Assembly (NCBI RefSeq): GCF_004769525.1
Contig: NZ_RQFT01000011.1
Location: 372,001 to 436,000, forward strand
Origin: Leptospira bouyouniensis
Lineage (GTDB): Bacteria > Spirochaetota > Leptospiria > Leptospirales > Leptospiraceae
Direction of reading: 5' to 3'
Length of the DNA: 64,000 nt
Below are positions 56,907-64,000 of the stretch, piece after piece. Each line of letters opens with the position of its first letter. The stretch's first letter is position 1. Made by a program: the position numbers and the translations under genes. The notes beneath the pieces are model-generated. The model was given only the letters and a program-made list of their open reading frames with translations. It was not told the origin of the DNA and did no database searches.

Positions 56907-58628
56907 TTGCATAATCTGGAGTTTCAGATTCATTTGAGACGCTTCTTAGGTATCCCATTGAACGAAAAACCCTATATCCTATGCATAGACGATGAATTCT
57001 TTATTCTTTGGAACCTCAAGGAACAACTGAAGAAAGTATTCGGTTCAGGGTTTACCATAGAAACAGCAGAAAGTGCTGAAACTGCCAAAGAAATCATCAA
57101 AGAAATCGATAGCACAGGTGCTGATCTTTGTGTGGTGATCTGTGACCACGTGATGCCTGGCCAAAAAGGTGATGAGTTTCTCATCGAAATGCAGAGAACC
57201 CATCCACGTACCAAAAAAATCATGTTAACTGGGCAAGCTCCTGCCCAAGCCATAGGGAATGCACTTAACCACGGCTGTTTGTATCGGTACTTATCGAAGC
57301 CATGGGATGCTCATGACCTGGAGCTCACCATCAAACAGGCAATTGATGCCTATTTCCAAGAAAAATCGTTAGAAGAAAAAAACAAAGAATTAGCAGATTC
57401 ACTTTATTTCCACCGAGACACAAAATACCCCAATTTTGAATCACTTGCCAAAGAACTTAAAAGCAAAAATTTATCAAATACCAACCAATCGATTTTACTC
57501 ATCAAAATTGTCACGTTCCCAATCATCATCAAAACATTCGGAATTGAAGTGTACAGAAAAATATTTCGAAAAGTATTACAACTTCTCACAGTACATTTGC
57601 AAGCAGAACATAAAGTGTTTCATTTATACTCAGATGAAATTGCGATCTTGTCAAATTTGTCTGAAACTTCACTCGTCGATATCATTCGTAGTTTCCAAAT
57701 GATGTTAAAGTCTGACGAATTTTACCTAGATGGAGTTGGTTTCCATTTGGACTGTCGCTATGCATCTGCGTCTGGCCAAGAAGATTGTTATTACAAAGCA
57801 AAACTTGCCCTCTTCCAAGCGGAAACACAAAACTCGATGGATTTTGTATCTTACACAGAAGATTTGTCTAACGACCACCATTTACAAAACTTCCAACTCA
57901 GTCAAAAAATCCATTCCGCCATCATTGAAAAAAAAATTGTGCCGTATTTCCAAGGAATCTTGGACAACAAAACAAAGGAAATCCAAAAGTTTGAATGTTT
58001 GGCACGTATTAAAGATAAAGAGACTATTTTAACACCCGATGTTTTCCTAAAACTTGCGAAAGTAACGGGGAGCATTCGTATGATCGGTTTACAAATGATC
58101 GATGAATCGATGCAGTATTTTACCAATTATCCATATGATTTTTCAATCAACTTAACGGAAGCAGAGTTGGAATATAAAAGTTTTAGTAAATGGGTGGAAT
58201 CACGCCTCGCCCAATACAAAATTGATCCTACACGAGTTACTTTTGAAATCTTAGAAGATATCAGTTTTTCGGAACACAAACATAGTTTGTCTACAATCAA
58301 AGACTTAAAATCAATTGGATGCCAAATTGCAATCGATGATTTTGGTGTTCAATATTCCAATTTAGCTCGATTGTTAGAATTTAATCCAGATTATCTCAAA
58401 ATCGATGGTAAATTTATAAAAATCTTACCTGAAAACAAAACTGCTTATTTATTAGTGCAAGGGATCGTGGAACTTGCGCGTGGAATTGGTGCCAAAGTTG
58501 TAGCTGAGTTTGTTGACCGTCCCGCCATACAAGACTTAGTGGAATCTTTAGGGATTGAATATTCTCAAGGGTTTTTATTTATGAAACCTTCTGCCTCCAT
58601 TCCTGAAATATCTGAATTAAAATTATAA
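56907..58628 (+). CDS. Response regulator with degenerate GGDEF and EAL domains
   Basis: A 573-residue protein starting at TTG 56907 (another TTG at 56958 is possible; no ATG). The receiver domain (about 22-145) has the phospho-Asp in VVICDHVMPGQKGDEF, MLTGQA and the Lys in SKPW. The middle (about 185-320) resembles GGDEF but has YSDEI at the signature, so no cyclase activity is expected. The EAL domain (about 325-565) has ECLAR, INLTEAE, FEILEDIS, AIDDFG, YLKIDG, AEFVD and QGFLF, so the metal and Lys residues are kept. It is probably a c-di-GMP phosphodiesterase controlled by phosphorylation; no cognate kinase is nearby. Confidence 0.88.
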   Translation: MHNLEFQIHLRRFLGIPLNEKPYILCIDDEFFILWNLKEQLKKVFGSGFTIETAESAETAKEIIKEIDSTGADLCVVICDHVMPGQKGDEFLIEMQRTHPRTKKIMLTGQAPAQAIGNALNHGCLYRYLSKPWDAHDLELTIKQAIDAYFQEKSLEEKNKELADSLYFHRDTKYPNFESLAKELKSKNLSNTNQSILLIKIVTFPIIIKTFGIEVYRKIFRKVLQLLTVHLQAEHKVFHLYSDEIAILSNLSETSLVDIIRSFQMMLKSDEFYLDGVGFHLDCRYASASGQEDCYYKAKLALFQAETQNSMDFVSYTEDLSNDHHLQNFQLSQKIHSAIIEKKIVPYFQGILDNKTKEIQKFECLARIKDKETILTPDVFLKLAKVTGSIRMIGLQMIDESMQYFTNYPYDFSINLTEAELEYKSFSKWVESRLAQYKIDPTRVTFEILEDISFSEHKHSLSTIKDLKSIGCQIAIDDFGVQYSNLARLLEFNPDYLKIDGKFIKILPENKTAYLLVQGIVELARGIGAKVVAEFVDRPAIQDLVESLGIEYSQGFLFMKPSASIPEISELKL

Positions 58629-58850
58629 TGGCGTTACAATCTTCTCTAATACAAAATAAAATTAATTCCTCTGTCTTTACAAAATTCTATTTTTTTCACT
58701 CGAATGTTTCTAAATTTTCATTCAAATTGCGAACTCAAGAATCGAATTCAAATTTAGGAAAATCTTTTCCATTTTTTATGGTGTCAGTCTCATATTTCAA
58801 AACAGTTTTATAAATCATTTAACAGAAGAAAAAAAAAGAAGGATAGTTCA

Positions 58851-59951
58851 ATGGAGAAACAATTACGTTGGAAGGATCATAAATCAAAGAATCTCCGGCT
58901 TGTAAAGTTTATACTCATCGGATCAGAACTGATCACACTTGTTATCCTTGGGTTTATTTATTCTATGACGGAATTCCAAGAAGTGGATTTTATCTCATTT
59001 GTCATAGTAGGCATTTTTTTACTTTTTTTCTTTGGACTACCACATGTGATTTTGGCCTTAACGATTAGACCCAAGGAAACAGTTTTTGACTTAGAAACAA
59101 AAACCATCCGTTGGTTTGATGGAAAAAAAGAAATCAGATCTATACCGTTTCGAAACATTGAAAACATTTCGTATTCAGATTATTCTTATACAGTGAAAAC
59201 TAAAAATGGTTCTAGGACAGTGACAGTTTATACTGTTGTTGGAAAAGCGGGAGATGAAAAAATCCAACTCATTGAGGCAACTGATTATTCAAAATTACGA
59301 TTTGATGGCGAAGTAATTTGCAAACAACTACAAATCCCACTCATCAATACCGATGGTTCTTCCATTCCATTTGCAGATTTAGATTTGCCTATCCACAAAC
59401 GTAAACTCCCAAATTCTATCATAGAAAAGGATATCGTCTTTTCACCAAATTCAAAATTATCTGAAGTAAAATCGAATGAGGGAATCACACTCAAATCAAA
59501 TTACAATCCTTACATCATTAAAATTGTGGTTTTTTGTGTTAGTTTCGCTCTTTCACTTATCATCCATTTTGCGATTGGAGATGTTTTTGAACTTTCCGCT
59601 ACCTATTGGACAAGTTTTCCACCGACAATTTCACAATTGGTTTTTTTAGGAATTGGTTTAGGAATTGGATTTTTTCCATTTATGTATGTATTATACCAAG
59701 AAAGTCGTTTAAAAGAAATTACGATCACTAAAACGACAATCGGATGGTATGGCAAAGAATATGTTTTTGAGGATTGGGAAGATTTGATCCAAATGGAAAA
59801 TCGTTTGTGTTTGGTAAACGATGAGAAACTAATTCCTTTTTCTTTATTTTATTTCTGTGAATTAACGGATGTTAACAACGTAAGGCATTGGATTCTAAAA
59901 AACTTATTTGAGATATCAGGTGGGGATCTAAATCTGTCTCGTTTTGAATAA
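58851..59951 (+). CDS. Membrane protein, function unknown
   Basis: A 366-residue protein with GAAGGA 9 bp before the ATG. Two TM helices lie near 22-68 and two near 222-280. Between them is a soluble part with a PH-like look (VFDLETKTIRWFDGKKEIRS, IENISYSDYSYTVKTK), and the C-terminus repeats this pattern (KEITITKTTIGWYGKEYVFE). It could be a YdbT/bPH2-like tandem protein, but this is uncertain. The 222 bp before it hold no supported gene. Confidence 0.7.
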   Translation: MEKQLRWKDHKSKNLRLVKFILIGSELITLVILGFIYSMTEFQEVDFISFVIVGIFLLFFFGLPHVILALTIRPKETVFDLETKTIRWFDGKKEIRSIPFRNIENISYSDYSYTVKTKNGSRTVTVYTVVGKAGDEKIQLIEATDYSKLRFDGEVICKQLQIPLINTDGSSIPFADLDLPIHKRKLPNSIIEKDIVFSPNSKLSEVKSNEGITLKSNYNPYIIKIVVFCVSFALSLIIHFAIGDVFELSATYWTSFPPTISQLVFLGIGLGIGFFPFMYVLYQESRLKEITITKTTIGWYGKEYVFEDWEDLIQMENRLCLVNDEKLIPFSLFYFCELTDVNNVRHWILKNLFEISGGDLNLSRFE

Positions 59952-59993
59952 AAGAAAAAATTGATTCCCAAAGGAAAAATTATCCCTTTGGGA
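59951..59993 (-). terminator. Terminator of the small lipoprotein gene
   Basis: A 9-bp stem TCCCAAAGG (59966-59974) / CCTTTGGGA (59985-59993) has a 10-base loop. On the minus strand it is followed by ATCAATTTTTTC, a proper T-run, so it terminates the small lipoprotein gene ending at 60015. Confidence 0.68.
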
Positions 59994-60014
59994 TGGTTAC
60001 TTAGGGAGTTGAGA

Positions 60015-60269
60015 TCACTTGCTAGGAAGTGCTGTTGGGTCTTTTTTCTTTTTGTCCTTTGACAACATACCCTTAATTTTTTCTTGGGTTTCCGGGTCTT
60101 GGAGTTTTTCCTTTCCCATTTGGATGGCTTTTTGGCCTTCTTCTGAATTTGCTTTTTCGATTAATTTGTCCATAAGGCCTGGCTCATTAGAACCTGCCTC
60201 TTTTGATTCTGAACTTGCACAGGAGAGTGCGAATAGTAGTGTGAGTAGAAACAATATACTTTTTTTCAT
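60015..60269 (-). CDS. Small lipoprotein
   Basis: An 84-residue protein with a classic lipoprotein signal (MKKSILFLLTLLFALSC, Cys17). The mature 68 residues are Lys/Glu/Ser-rich and probably helical (DKLIEKANSEEGQKAIQMGK) with a basic C-terminus. No family recognised. It is divergent from the amino acid permease, with 131 bp between them that hold no obvious feature, and has its own terminator. Confidence 0.75.
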   Translation of the reverse strand: MKKSILFLLTLLFALSCASSESKEAGSNEPGLMDKLIEKANSEEGQKAIQMGKEKLQDPETQEKIKGMLSKDKKKKDPTALPSK

Positions 60270-60400
60270 CTGGTTTTACCGTAAGTAAAGAAAGACTCTC
60301 AATTCAAACCTTTCGTCAATGGAAAAACAAAATCGTTTGTAGAAAAGAGACCCAATTGTAAAACCAATCCAATTATAACCAAAATAGGATAGGTATTGGA

Positions 60401-61852
60401 ATGAACCAAACTTCCCTAGACCAAGATGCAGAGCAGCTAAAGGCTCTCGGCTTAAAATCAGAATTTGAAAGGAGTATGAGTTTTTGGGAAAATTTTTCCT
60501 TAGGATTTACATATCTCTCCCCTGTTGTCGGTGTATATTCCGTATTTGCACTAGCCATCCAAGCAGGTGGTCCACCAATGATTTGGAATTATCTCCTCGT
60601 TGGACTTGGACAATTTTTAGTATGTTTGGTTTTTGGTGAAGTAGTCTCACAGTATCCAATTTCCGGTGGAATTTATCCATGGTCTCTCCGTCTTGTGGGA
60701 GAACGATTCGCTTGGATGTCAGCATGGGTTTATGCATGGGCACTTTTTACCTCGGTCGCCGCAGTGGCGGTGGGTGGAGCCCCATTTTTAAATAACTTAC
60801 TTGGAATTGAACTCGGAAACACAGGATTTATTTGGATCGCTATTGGAATGATATTCATTTCCACCTTACTAAACTTAAGTGGAACAAAACTGCTGGCTCA
60901 AGTTGCTTTCTTCGGTTTTTTTTGCGAATTGGTTGGTGCAATCCTTGTGGGAGGTTATCTTTTATTTTTTGCAAAAGTGAATTCCATTTCTATCTTATGG
61001 AATACATTTTCATTTGGTGATGGGATGAGTTATTTTCCAGCATTTCTTGCTTCTTCTGTTGCGGCGATGTTTTGTTATTATGGATTTGAAGCATGCGGTG
61101 ATGTTGCTGAAGAAACGCCAAATGCGAGTTCTGCGATTCCGAAATCTATGCGTATGACAATATATATCGGCGGTGGTGCCGCTATTTTTATTTGTTTAGC
61201 ACTATTATTGTCCTTACCGAATGTAGAAAAGGCGATTTCAGGGGAAGACGCAGACCCAGTTACCACTACTTTAACAACGGCAATGGGTGTGAGCGGTTAC
61301 CGTATGGTAATAGTTGTTGTGATGATTTCTTTTTTGTCATGTTTACTCAGTTTACAAGCAGCTGCAAGTCGGCTCCTATTCTCTTTTGCGCGAGATGGAA
61401 TGATATTTGGAAGCCAGTATTTAAACCACCTTTCTAAAAAAGGAAAAGTACCGACAAAAGCTCTCATCGTCACAGGGATCATTCCAATTGTCATTACAAG
61501 TATTGGTCACTGGTTACAAGACACTGTCACAACTATCATCAGTTTTGCCTCGTGTGGAATTTATGTAGCCTTCCAAATGGTCGTATTTGGAGCATTATAT
61601 GCAAGACTTCGTGGTTGGAAACCCAATGGAACTTTCTCATTAGGAAAGTATGGACTAATCATCAATGTTTTAGCTTTCATATATGGCCTTATCGCAGTTT
61701 CCAATATGGTGTGGCCTAGATCACCTGAGGAACCTTGGTTTATCAATTATGGAATGATTTTTACTTCTCTGGTTGTCGTCACTACGGGTCTCATTTACCT
61801 CATGATTGCAAAACCACATTTGAGAAAAAAATATGCGAAAAACTTAAGTTAA
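60401..61852 (+). CDS. APC-family amino acid permease
   Basis: A 483-residue transporter with about 12 TM helices. SFWENFSLGFTYLSPVVGVYS, FGEVVSQYPISGGIYPWSLRL and GFEACGDVAEETPNASSAIPK are typical of the amino acid/GABA permease (BAT1-like) branch of the APC superfamily. The substrate is not predictable; choline, GABA or other amines are possible. No neighbouring catabolic gene helps. Confidence 0.92.
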   Translation: MNQTSLDQDAEQLKALGLKSEFERSMSFWENFSLGFTYLSPVVGVYSVFALAIQAGGPPMIWNYLLVGLGQFLVCLVFGEVVSQYPISGGIYPWSLRLVGERFAWMSAWVYAWALFTSVAAVAVGGAPFLNNLLGIELGNTGFIWIAIGMIFISTLLNLSGTKLLAQVAFFGFFCELVGAILVGGYLLFFAKVNSISILWNTFSFGDGMSYFPAFLASSVAAMFCYYGFEACGDVAEETPNASSAIPKSMRMTIYIGGGAAIFICLALLLSLPNVEKAISGEDADPVTTTLTTAMGVSGYRMVIVVVMISFLSCLLSLQAAASRLLFSFARDGMIFGSQYLNHLSKKGKVPTKALIVTGIIPIVITSIGHWLQDTVTTIISFASCGIYVAFQMVVFGALYARLRGWKPNGTFSLGKYGLIINVLAFIYGLIAVSNMVWPRSPEEPWFINYGMIFTSLVVVTTGLIYLMIAKPHLRKKYAKNLS

Positions 61853-61862
61853 ATCTAAATTT

Positions 61863-61898
61863 GTATGGGAGAACAGTCATTCAAACCCTCTCCCATAC
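61863..61898 (-). terminator. Hairpin at the methyltransferase 3' end
   Basis: A 10-bp stem GTATGGGAGA (61863-61872) / TCTCCCATAC (61889-61898) has a 16-base loop. It overlaps the stop codon of the methyltransferase gene and lies between convergent genes. T-runs are weak on both strands, so termination efficiency is doubtful. Confidence 0.45.
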
Positions 61899-62504
61899 CA
61901 TCCACTCACCAAATTCCAATTCCTTTTTCAATAAAACTTTAAAACCAGGAAGCGTACTTCCACCAAATCCATGATAGGTGATAATCTTTGTTCCAATTTT
62001 ACAATTTAAAAAATGATTTTTTAATAATTGCAGATTCTGTATGAATAGGATAGCCGATTTATCTTTTGAACCATCGATGGAATGGGATGCTTTCATTGTT
62101 TCGTATAAAGGATTAAAGCAGTAATAATGTGAATATCCATATGGAAATTCTTTTAAAAAATTCCCATGTTCAAATTTAACTTTTTTGAAATTCCATTTTT
62201 CTCGCAGTGAATCCGCAATTTGGAAAAGTTCTTTACGATCTTCGATTCCAAGAATTGGAAATTGATGTTCTGAAACTCTAGCTAAATTGAGACAAAATTT
62301 ACCAACACCAGAACCCAAATCAACAACGGAAGATACCTTTTCTTCTCGTAGATATTCCCAAGTAGACAATACCACAGAGATTGGTGTCCACTGGTATGGA
62401 GATAAAGTTTGGTATTTAACTGGAAGGAATTTATCCCAAATTTGGTCTGTCATAGGTTCCCCTACACCCAAACTCGTTTTTGCTTTTAAAAATAGGTTTC
62501 GCAT
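61881..62504 (-). CDS. Class I SAM-dependent methyltransferase
   Basis: A 207-residue protein with motif I SSVVDLGSGVGKFCLNLA near residue 60 and an acidic LGIEDRKELFQIADSLRE for the ribose hydroxyls. HGNFLKEFPYGYSHYYCFNPLYE lies at the motif IV region, without the NPPY of N6-adenine enzymes. The substrate is unknown. It is divergent from a 73-residue unknown gene, with 29 bp between the starts. Confidence 0.82.
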   Translation of the reverse strand: MRNLFLKAKTSLGVGEPMTDQIWDKFLPVKYQTLSPYQWTPISVVLSTWEYLREEKVSSVVDLGSGVGKFCLNLARVSEHQFPILGIEDRKELFQIADSLREKWNFKKVKFEHGNFLKEFPYGYSHYYCFNPLYETMKASHSIDGSKDKSAILFIQNLQLLKNHFLNCKIGTKIITYHGFGGSTLPGFKVLLKKELEFGEWMVWERV

Positions 62505-62533
62505 TTCATGAACTTATGTTATAAATTGCCCCT

Positions 62534-62755
62534 ATGGACCAAAAAATACAGTACTTAAACCAAATGATAGAAATCATCGACACAAAAGTATCGATCTTTA
62601 AAAAAAATAAGTCCAAACTCCCCCAAGCTGCTTACCAAGCAGAAAAACAAGTTCTAACACGAACCATTCAAGACACGATCCAATTGGCAGAAGAAATCAA
62701 ACCAGTTCCTTTTTCACTCATCAATGATTTGAAAACGCTGATCAAACAATTGTAG
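62534..62755 (+). CDS. Small helical protein, function unknown
   Basis: A 73-residue protein, Lys/Gln/Ile-rich and probably two or three helices (LNQMIEIIDTKVSIFKKNK, AAYQAEKQVLTRTIQDTI). No signal peptide. The ATG has no strong ribosome-binding site. Position between two real genes and balanced composition support it. The oxidoreductase gene starts 26 bp later. Confidence 0.55.
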   Translation: MDQKIQYLNQMIEIIDTKVSIFKKNKSKLPQAAYQAEKQVLTRTIQDTIQLAEEIKPVPFSLINDLKTLIKQL

Positions 62756-62781
62756 ATGGACCCAATTTCGTCTAAACTGTT

Positions 62782-63888
62782 GTGAACGAAATCAAAGGAA
62801 TCATATCATCAACTCCCATCGTAGTCGGTTCTGGGATCACAGGTGCTGCTGTCACCATGATGAAACCTGAAATTCGAATATTTGACAAAGCAAGAAAACC
62901 TGGAGGTAGAGTTTCGACAAAAGAGATCTTTGATGGAGAGGTTCGTTTTGATATTGGGGCAACAATGTTTCGTTATAAAATGGACGTACAATGGTCTGGA
63001 AAACTATCAAATTACAATTTGTTTGAAATTTGGGAAACAAACGGTGTGAGAATAGATACAAAACCGATTTATGATGAGCACCATCATTATCCAGTTTCAG
63101 GAATGGAATCAATCGCCAAATCAATGCTAAAGGATCATCCAGTTCACCAAAGTATGACCTTAAAGTCCATACATGAAACTCAAAACAACATATGGAATTG
63201 TGAATTTTATTCCAACCAAGATAAACGTTCGGAATTCATGACATCCGAACAATTGATTTTAACACTTCCCATCCCACAAATATTAGATATATTTTCTAAC
63301 TCACAGGAAAATCCAAAATTTGAACGATGGAATCAATTTTTAAAGCCTTATAATGATTACCGAAAAACGCTTGTTTGTCTATGTTCTTGGAAAAATTGGA
63401 CTCCCAATATAAATTCAAATGGATACAAACCAAACGAAAAAATACCTCTTAGTACATTATTAAAAAGGGGAGAAGATTGGGAATATATGAGTTGGGAACA
63501 TATCAAGTATCCTAATCCTTCCTTAAAAGGTGCAAACCTACTTGTACAATTTTCAGCAATGTTTTCAGAAACTCATTTTGAATATTGGATGGATACTTCT
63601 AAAAAACCAACTCCCGAATACAAAGAAATGTTAGTTGATGGATTGTTTGAAATATGGAATTCACCACCTCCTGATGAAATCTGGAATCATCGGTGGAAAT
63701 ATGCACAAGCACAAATGCCACTGCTTGGAAAAGAAGGAGCACTTTTGTTAGATTCTGAAGAATTTCTGGAATGGAAAAATCTCTGTAAAGAGACTGGGAT
63801 TATGATACTCGGTGATTGGTTATTTGGATCAAAAATTGAGAGAATTATTGGAGGTGTTCACTTTTTAATCCATAATCAAATTTTATGA
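62782..63888 (+). CDS. FAD-dependent oxidoreductase (amine oxidase/renalase-like)
   Basis: A 368-residue protein starting at GTG 62782. The dinucleotide-binding motif VVGSGITGAAVTM is near residue 12, then RIFDKARKPGGRVSTKE, the typical FAD adenine and 'GGR' region of amine-oxidase-like flavoproteins, and DIGATMFRY. The C-terminal LLGKEGALLL...MILGDWLFGSKIERII is the usual second FAD contact. It resembles NAD(P)/FAD-dependent oxidoreductases of the renalase type. The reaction is unknown. Its stop overlaps the end of the edge gene. Confidence 0.85.
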   Translation: MNEIKGIISSTPIVVGSGITGAAVTMMKPEIRIFDKARKPGGRVSTKEIFDGEVRFDIGATMFRYKMDVQWSGKLSNYNLFEIWETNGVRIDTKPIYDEHHHYPVSGMESIAKSMLKDHPVHQSMTLKSIHETQNNIWNCEFYSNQDKRSEFMTSEQLILTLPIPQILDIFSNSQENPKFERWNQFLKPYNDYRKTLVCLCSWKNWTPNINSNGYKPNEKIPLSTLLKRGEDWEYMSWEHIKYPNPSLKGANLLVQFSAMFSETHFEYWMDTSKKPTPEYKEMLVDGLFEIWNSPPPDEIWNHRWKYAQAQMPLLGKEGALLLDSEEFLEWKNLCKETGIMILGDWLFGSKIERIIGGVHFLIHNQIL

Positions 63889-64000
63889 TTCCTCTTTCCC
63901 TAATATTTCGCGGAATACATTCACTCGCCTTCTGTTCGCAAAAATATCCCAGAGCCCAAGGATTGACTGGGAACGGACCTGGGCTTCCTTTTTGTCATTT
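63883..64000 (-). CDS. 3' end of an unidentified gene (runs off right edge)
   Basis: On the minus strand a frame without stops runs from the window edge for 38 codons to TAA (complement of 63883-63885). It encodes a plausible C-terminus ending in LGLWDIFANRRRVNVFRE and then ILGKEES. It is convergent with the oxidoreductase gene and overlaps it by 6 bp. The other frames here are less gene-like. Too short to identify. Confidence 0.55.
   Translation of the reverse strand, partial: NDKKEAQVRSQSILGLWDIFANRRRVNVFREILGKEES

Noticed and set aside
58628..58813. A 61-codon plus-strand frame whose ATG overlaps the stop of the EAL gene (TAATG).
   Set aside because: Composition is Ser/Phe/Lys-rich and low complexity, no domain or signal is evident and no own ribosome-binding site is clear; AT-rich spacer explains it. 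The 222-bp gap therefore holds nothing I can support.

Overview
The window looks like a piece of a Leptospira chromosome. The evidence is a moderately AT-rich composition, many lipoproteins with spirochaete-type lipoboxes, a spirochaetal FlaB flagellin, an LPS gene (lpxC), a diderm Mla-type lipid transport operon and a large multi-TM SpoIIE phosphatase. This is inferred from protein families and gene style; I cannot fix the species. Nearly all of the window is coding, and no gene-free stretch exceeds about 220 bp. I see no rRNA, tRNA, CRISPR array, insertion sequence or prophage.

Layout. 1-7.1 kb: the start of an unidentified gene running off the left edge, exonuclease III, two lipoproteins, MgtE, then a coiled-coil lipoprotein / coiled-coil OmpA / CDF metal exporter operon. 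7.1-15.5 kb: uvrA with a degenerate acyl-CoA-dehydrogenase-like gene, sppA, and a GH18 protein with a Sua5-type tRNA-modification gene. 15.5-21.5 kb: queuosine-precursor transporter, GDPD, a VOC protein, a polytopic membrane protein, leuA and hisC. 21.5-23.6 kb: two hsp20 genes with a notable promoter, then ridA and a membrane protein.

23.6-31.3 kb is a minus-strand cluster: DedA, SpoIIE/TPR phosphatase, a FemAB-like transferase, clpS and clpA. The last three are joined by 4-bp ATGA overlaps. 31.3-35.8 kb is a tight plus-strand operon: lipoprotein, AI-2E-family permease, xseA, xseB and an SSS symporter. ddl lies convergent to it.

36.9-43.6 kb is an envelope block. A protein with many Phe-Pro-Phe-Tyr-like repeats is translationally coupled to mlaE, mlaF and mlaD, followed by lpxC and ptsI. 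43.6-50.1 kb: POT transporter and cobalamin adenosyltransferase, flaB, an OmpA lipoprotein, YbaB/EbfC, a cyclic-nucleotide-binding K+ channel and an orphan ParA. 50.2-64 kb: a YopX-domain protein, a TPR protein, an acyl-CoA ligase, pepN, an RRM protein, a receiver/degenerate-GGDEF/EAL protein, a membrane protein, a small lipoprotein, an amino acid permease, a methyltransferase, a small unknown, an FAD oxidoreductase, and the 3' end of a minus-strand gene at the right edge.

The most interesting leads are: (1) the repeat protein coupled to the Mla system; (2) the FemAB-like transferase coupled to clpS-clpA, a possible N-degron link; (3) the hsp20 promoter carrying two CIRCE-type half-sites in direct rather than inverted orientation; (4) the lipoprotein/OmpA coiled-coil pair; (5) the orphan ParA/YopX neighbourhood.
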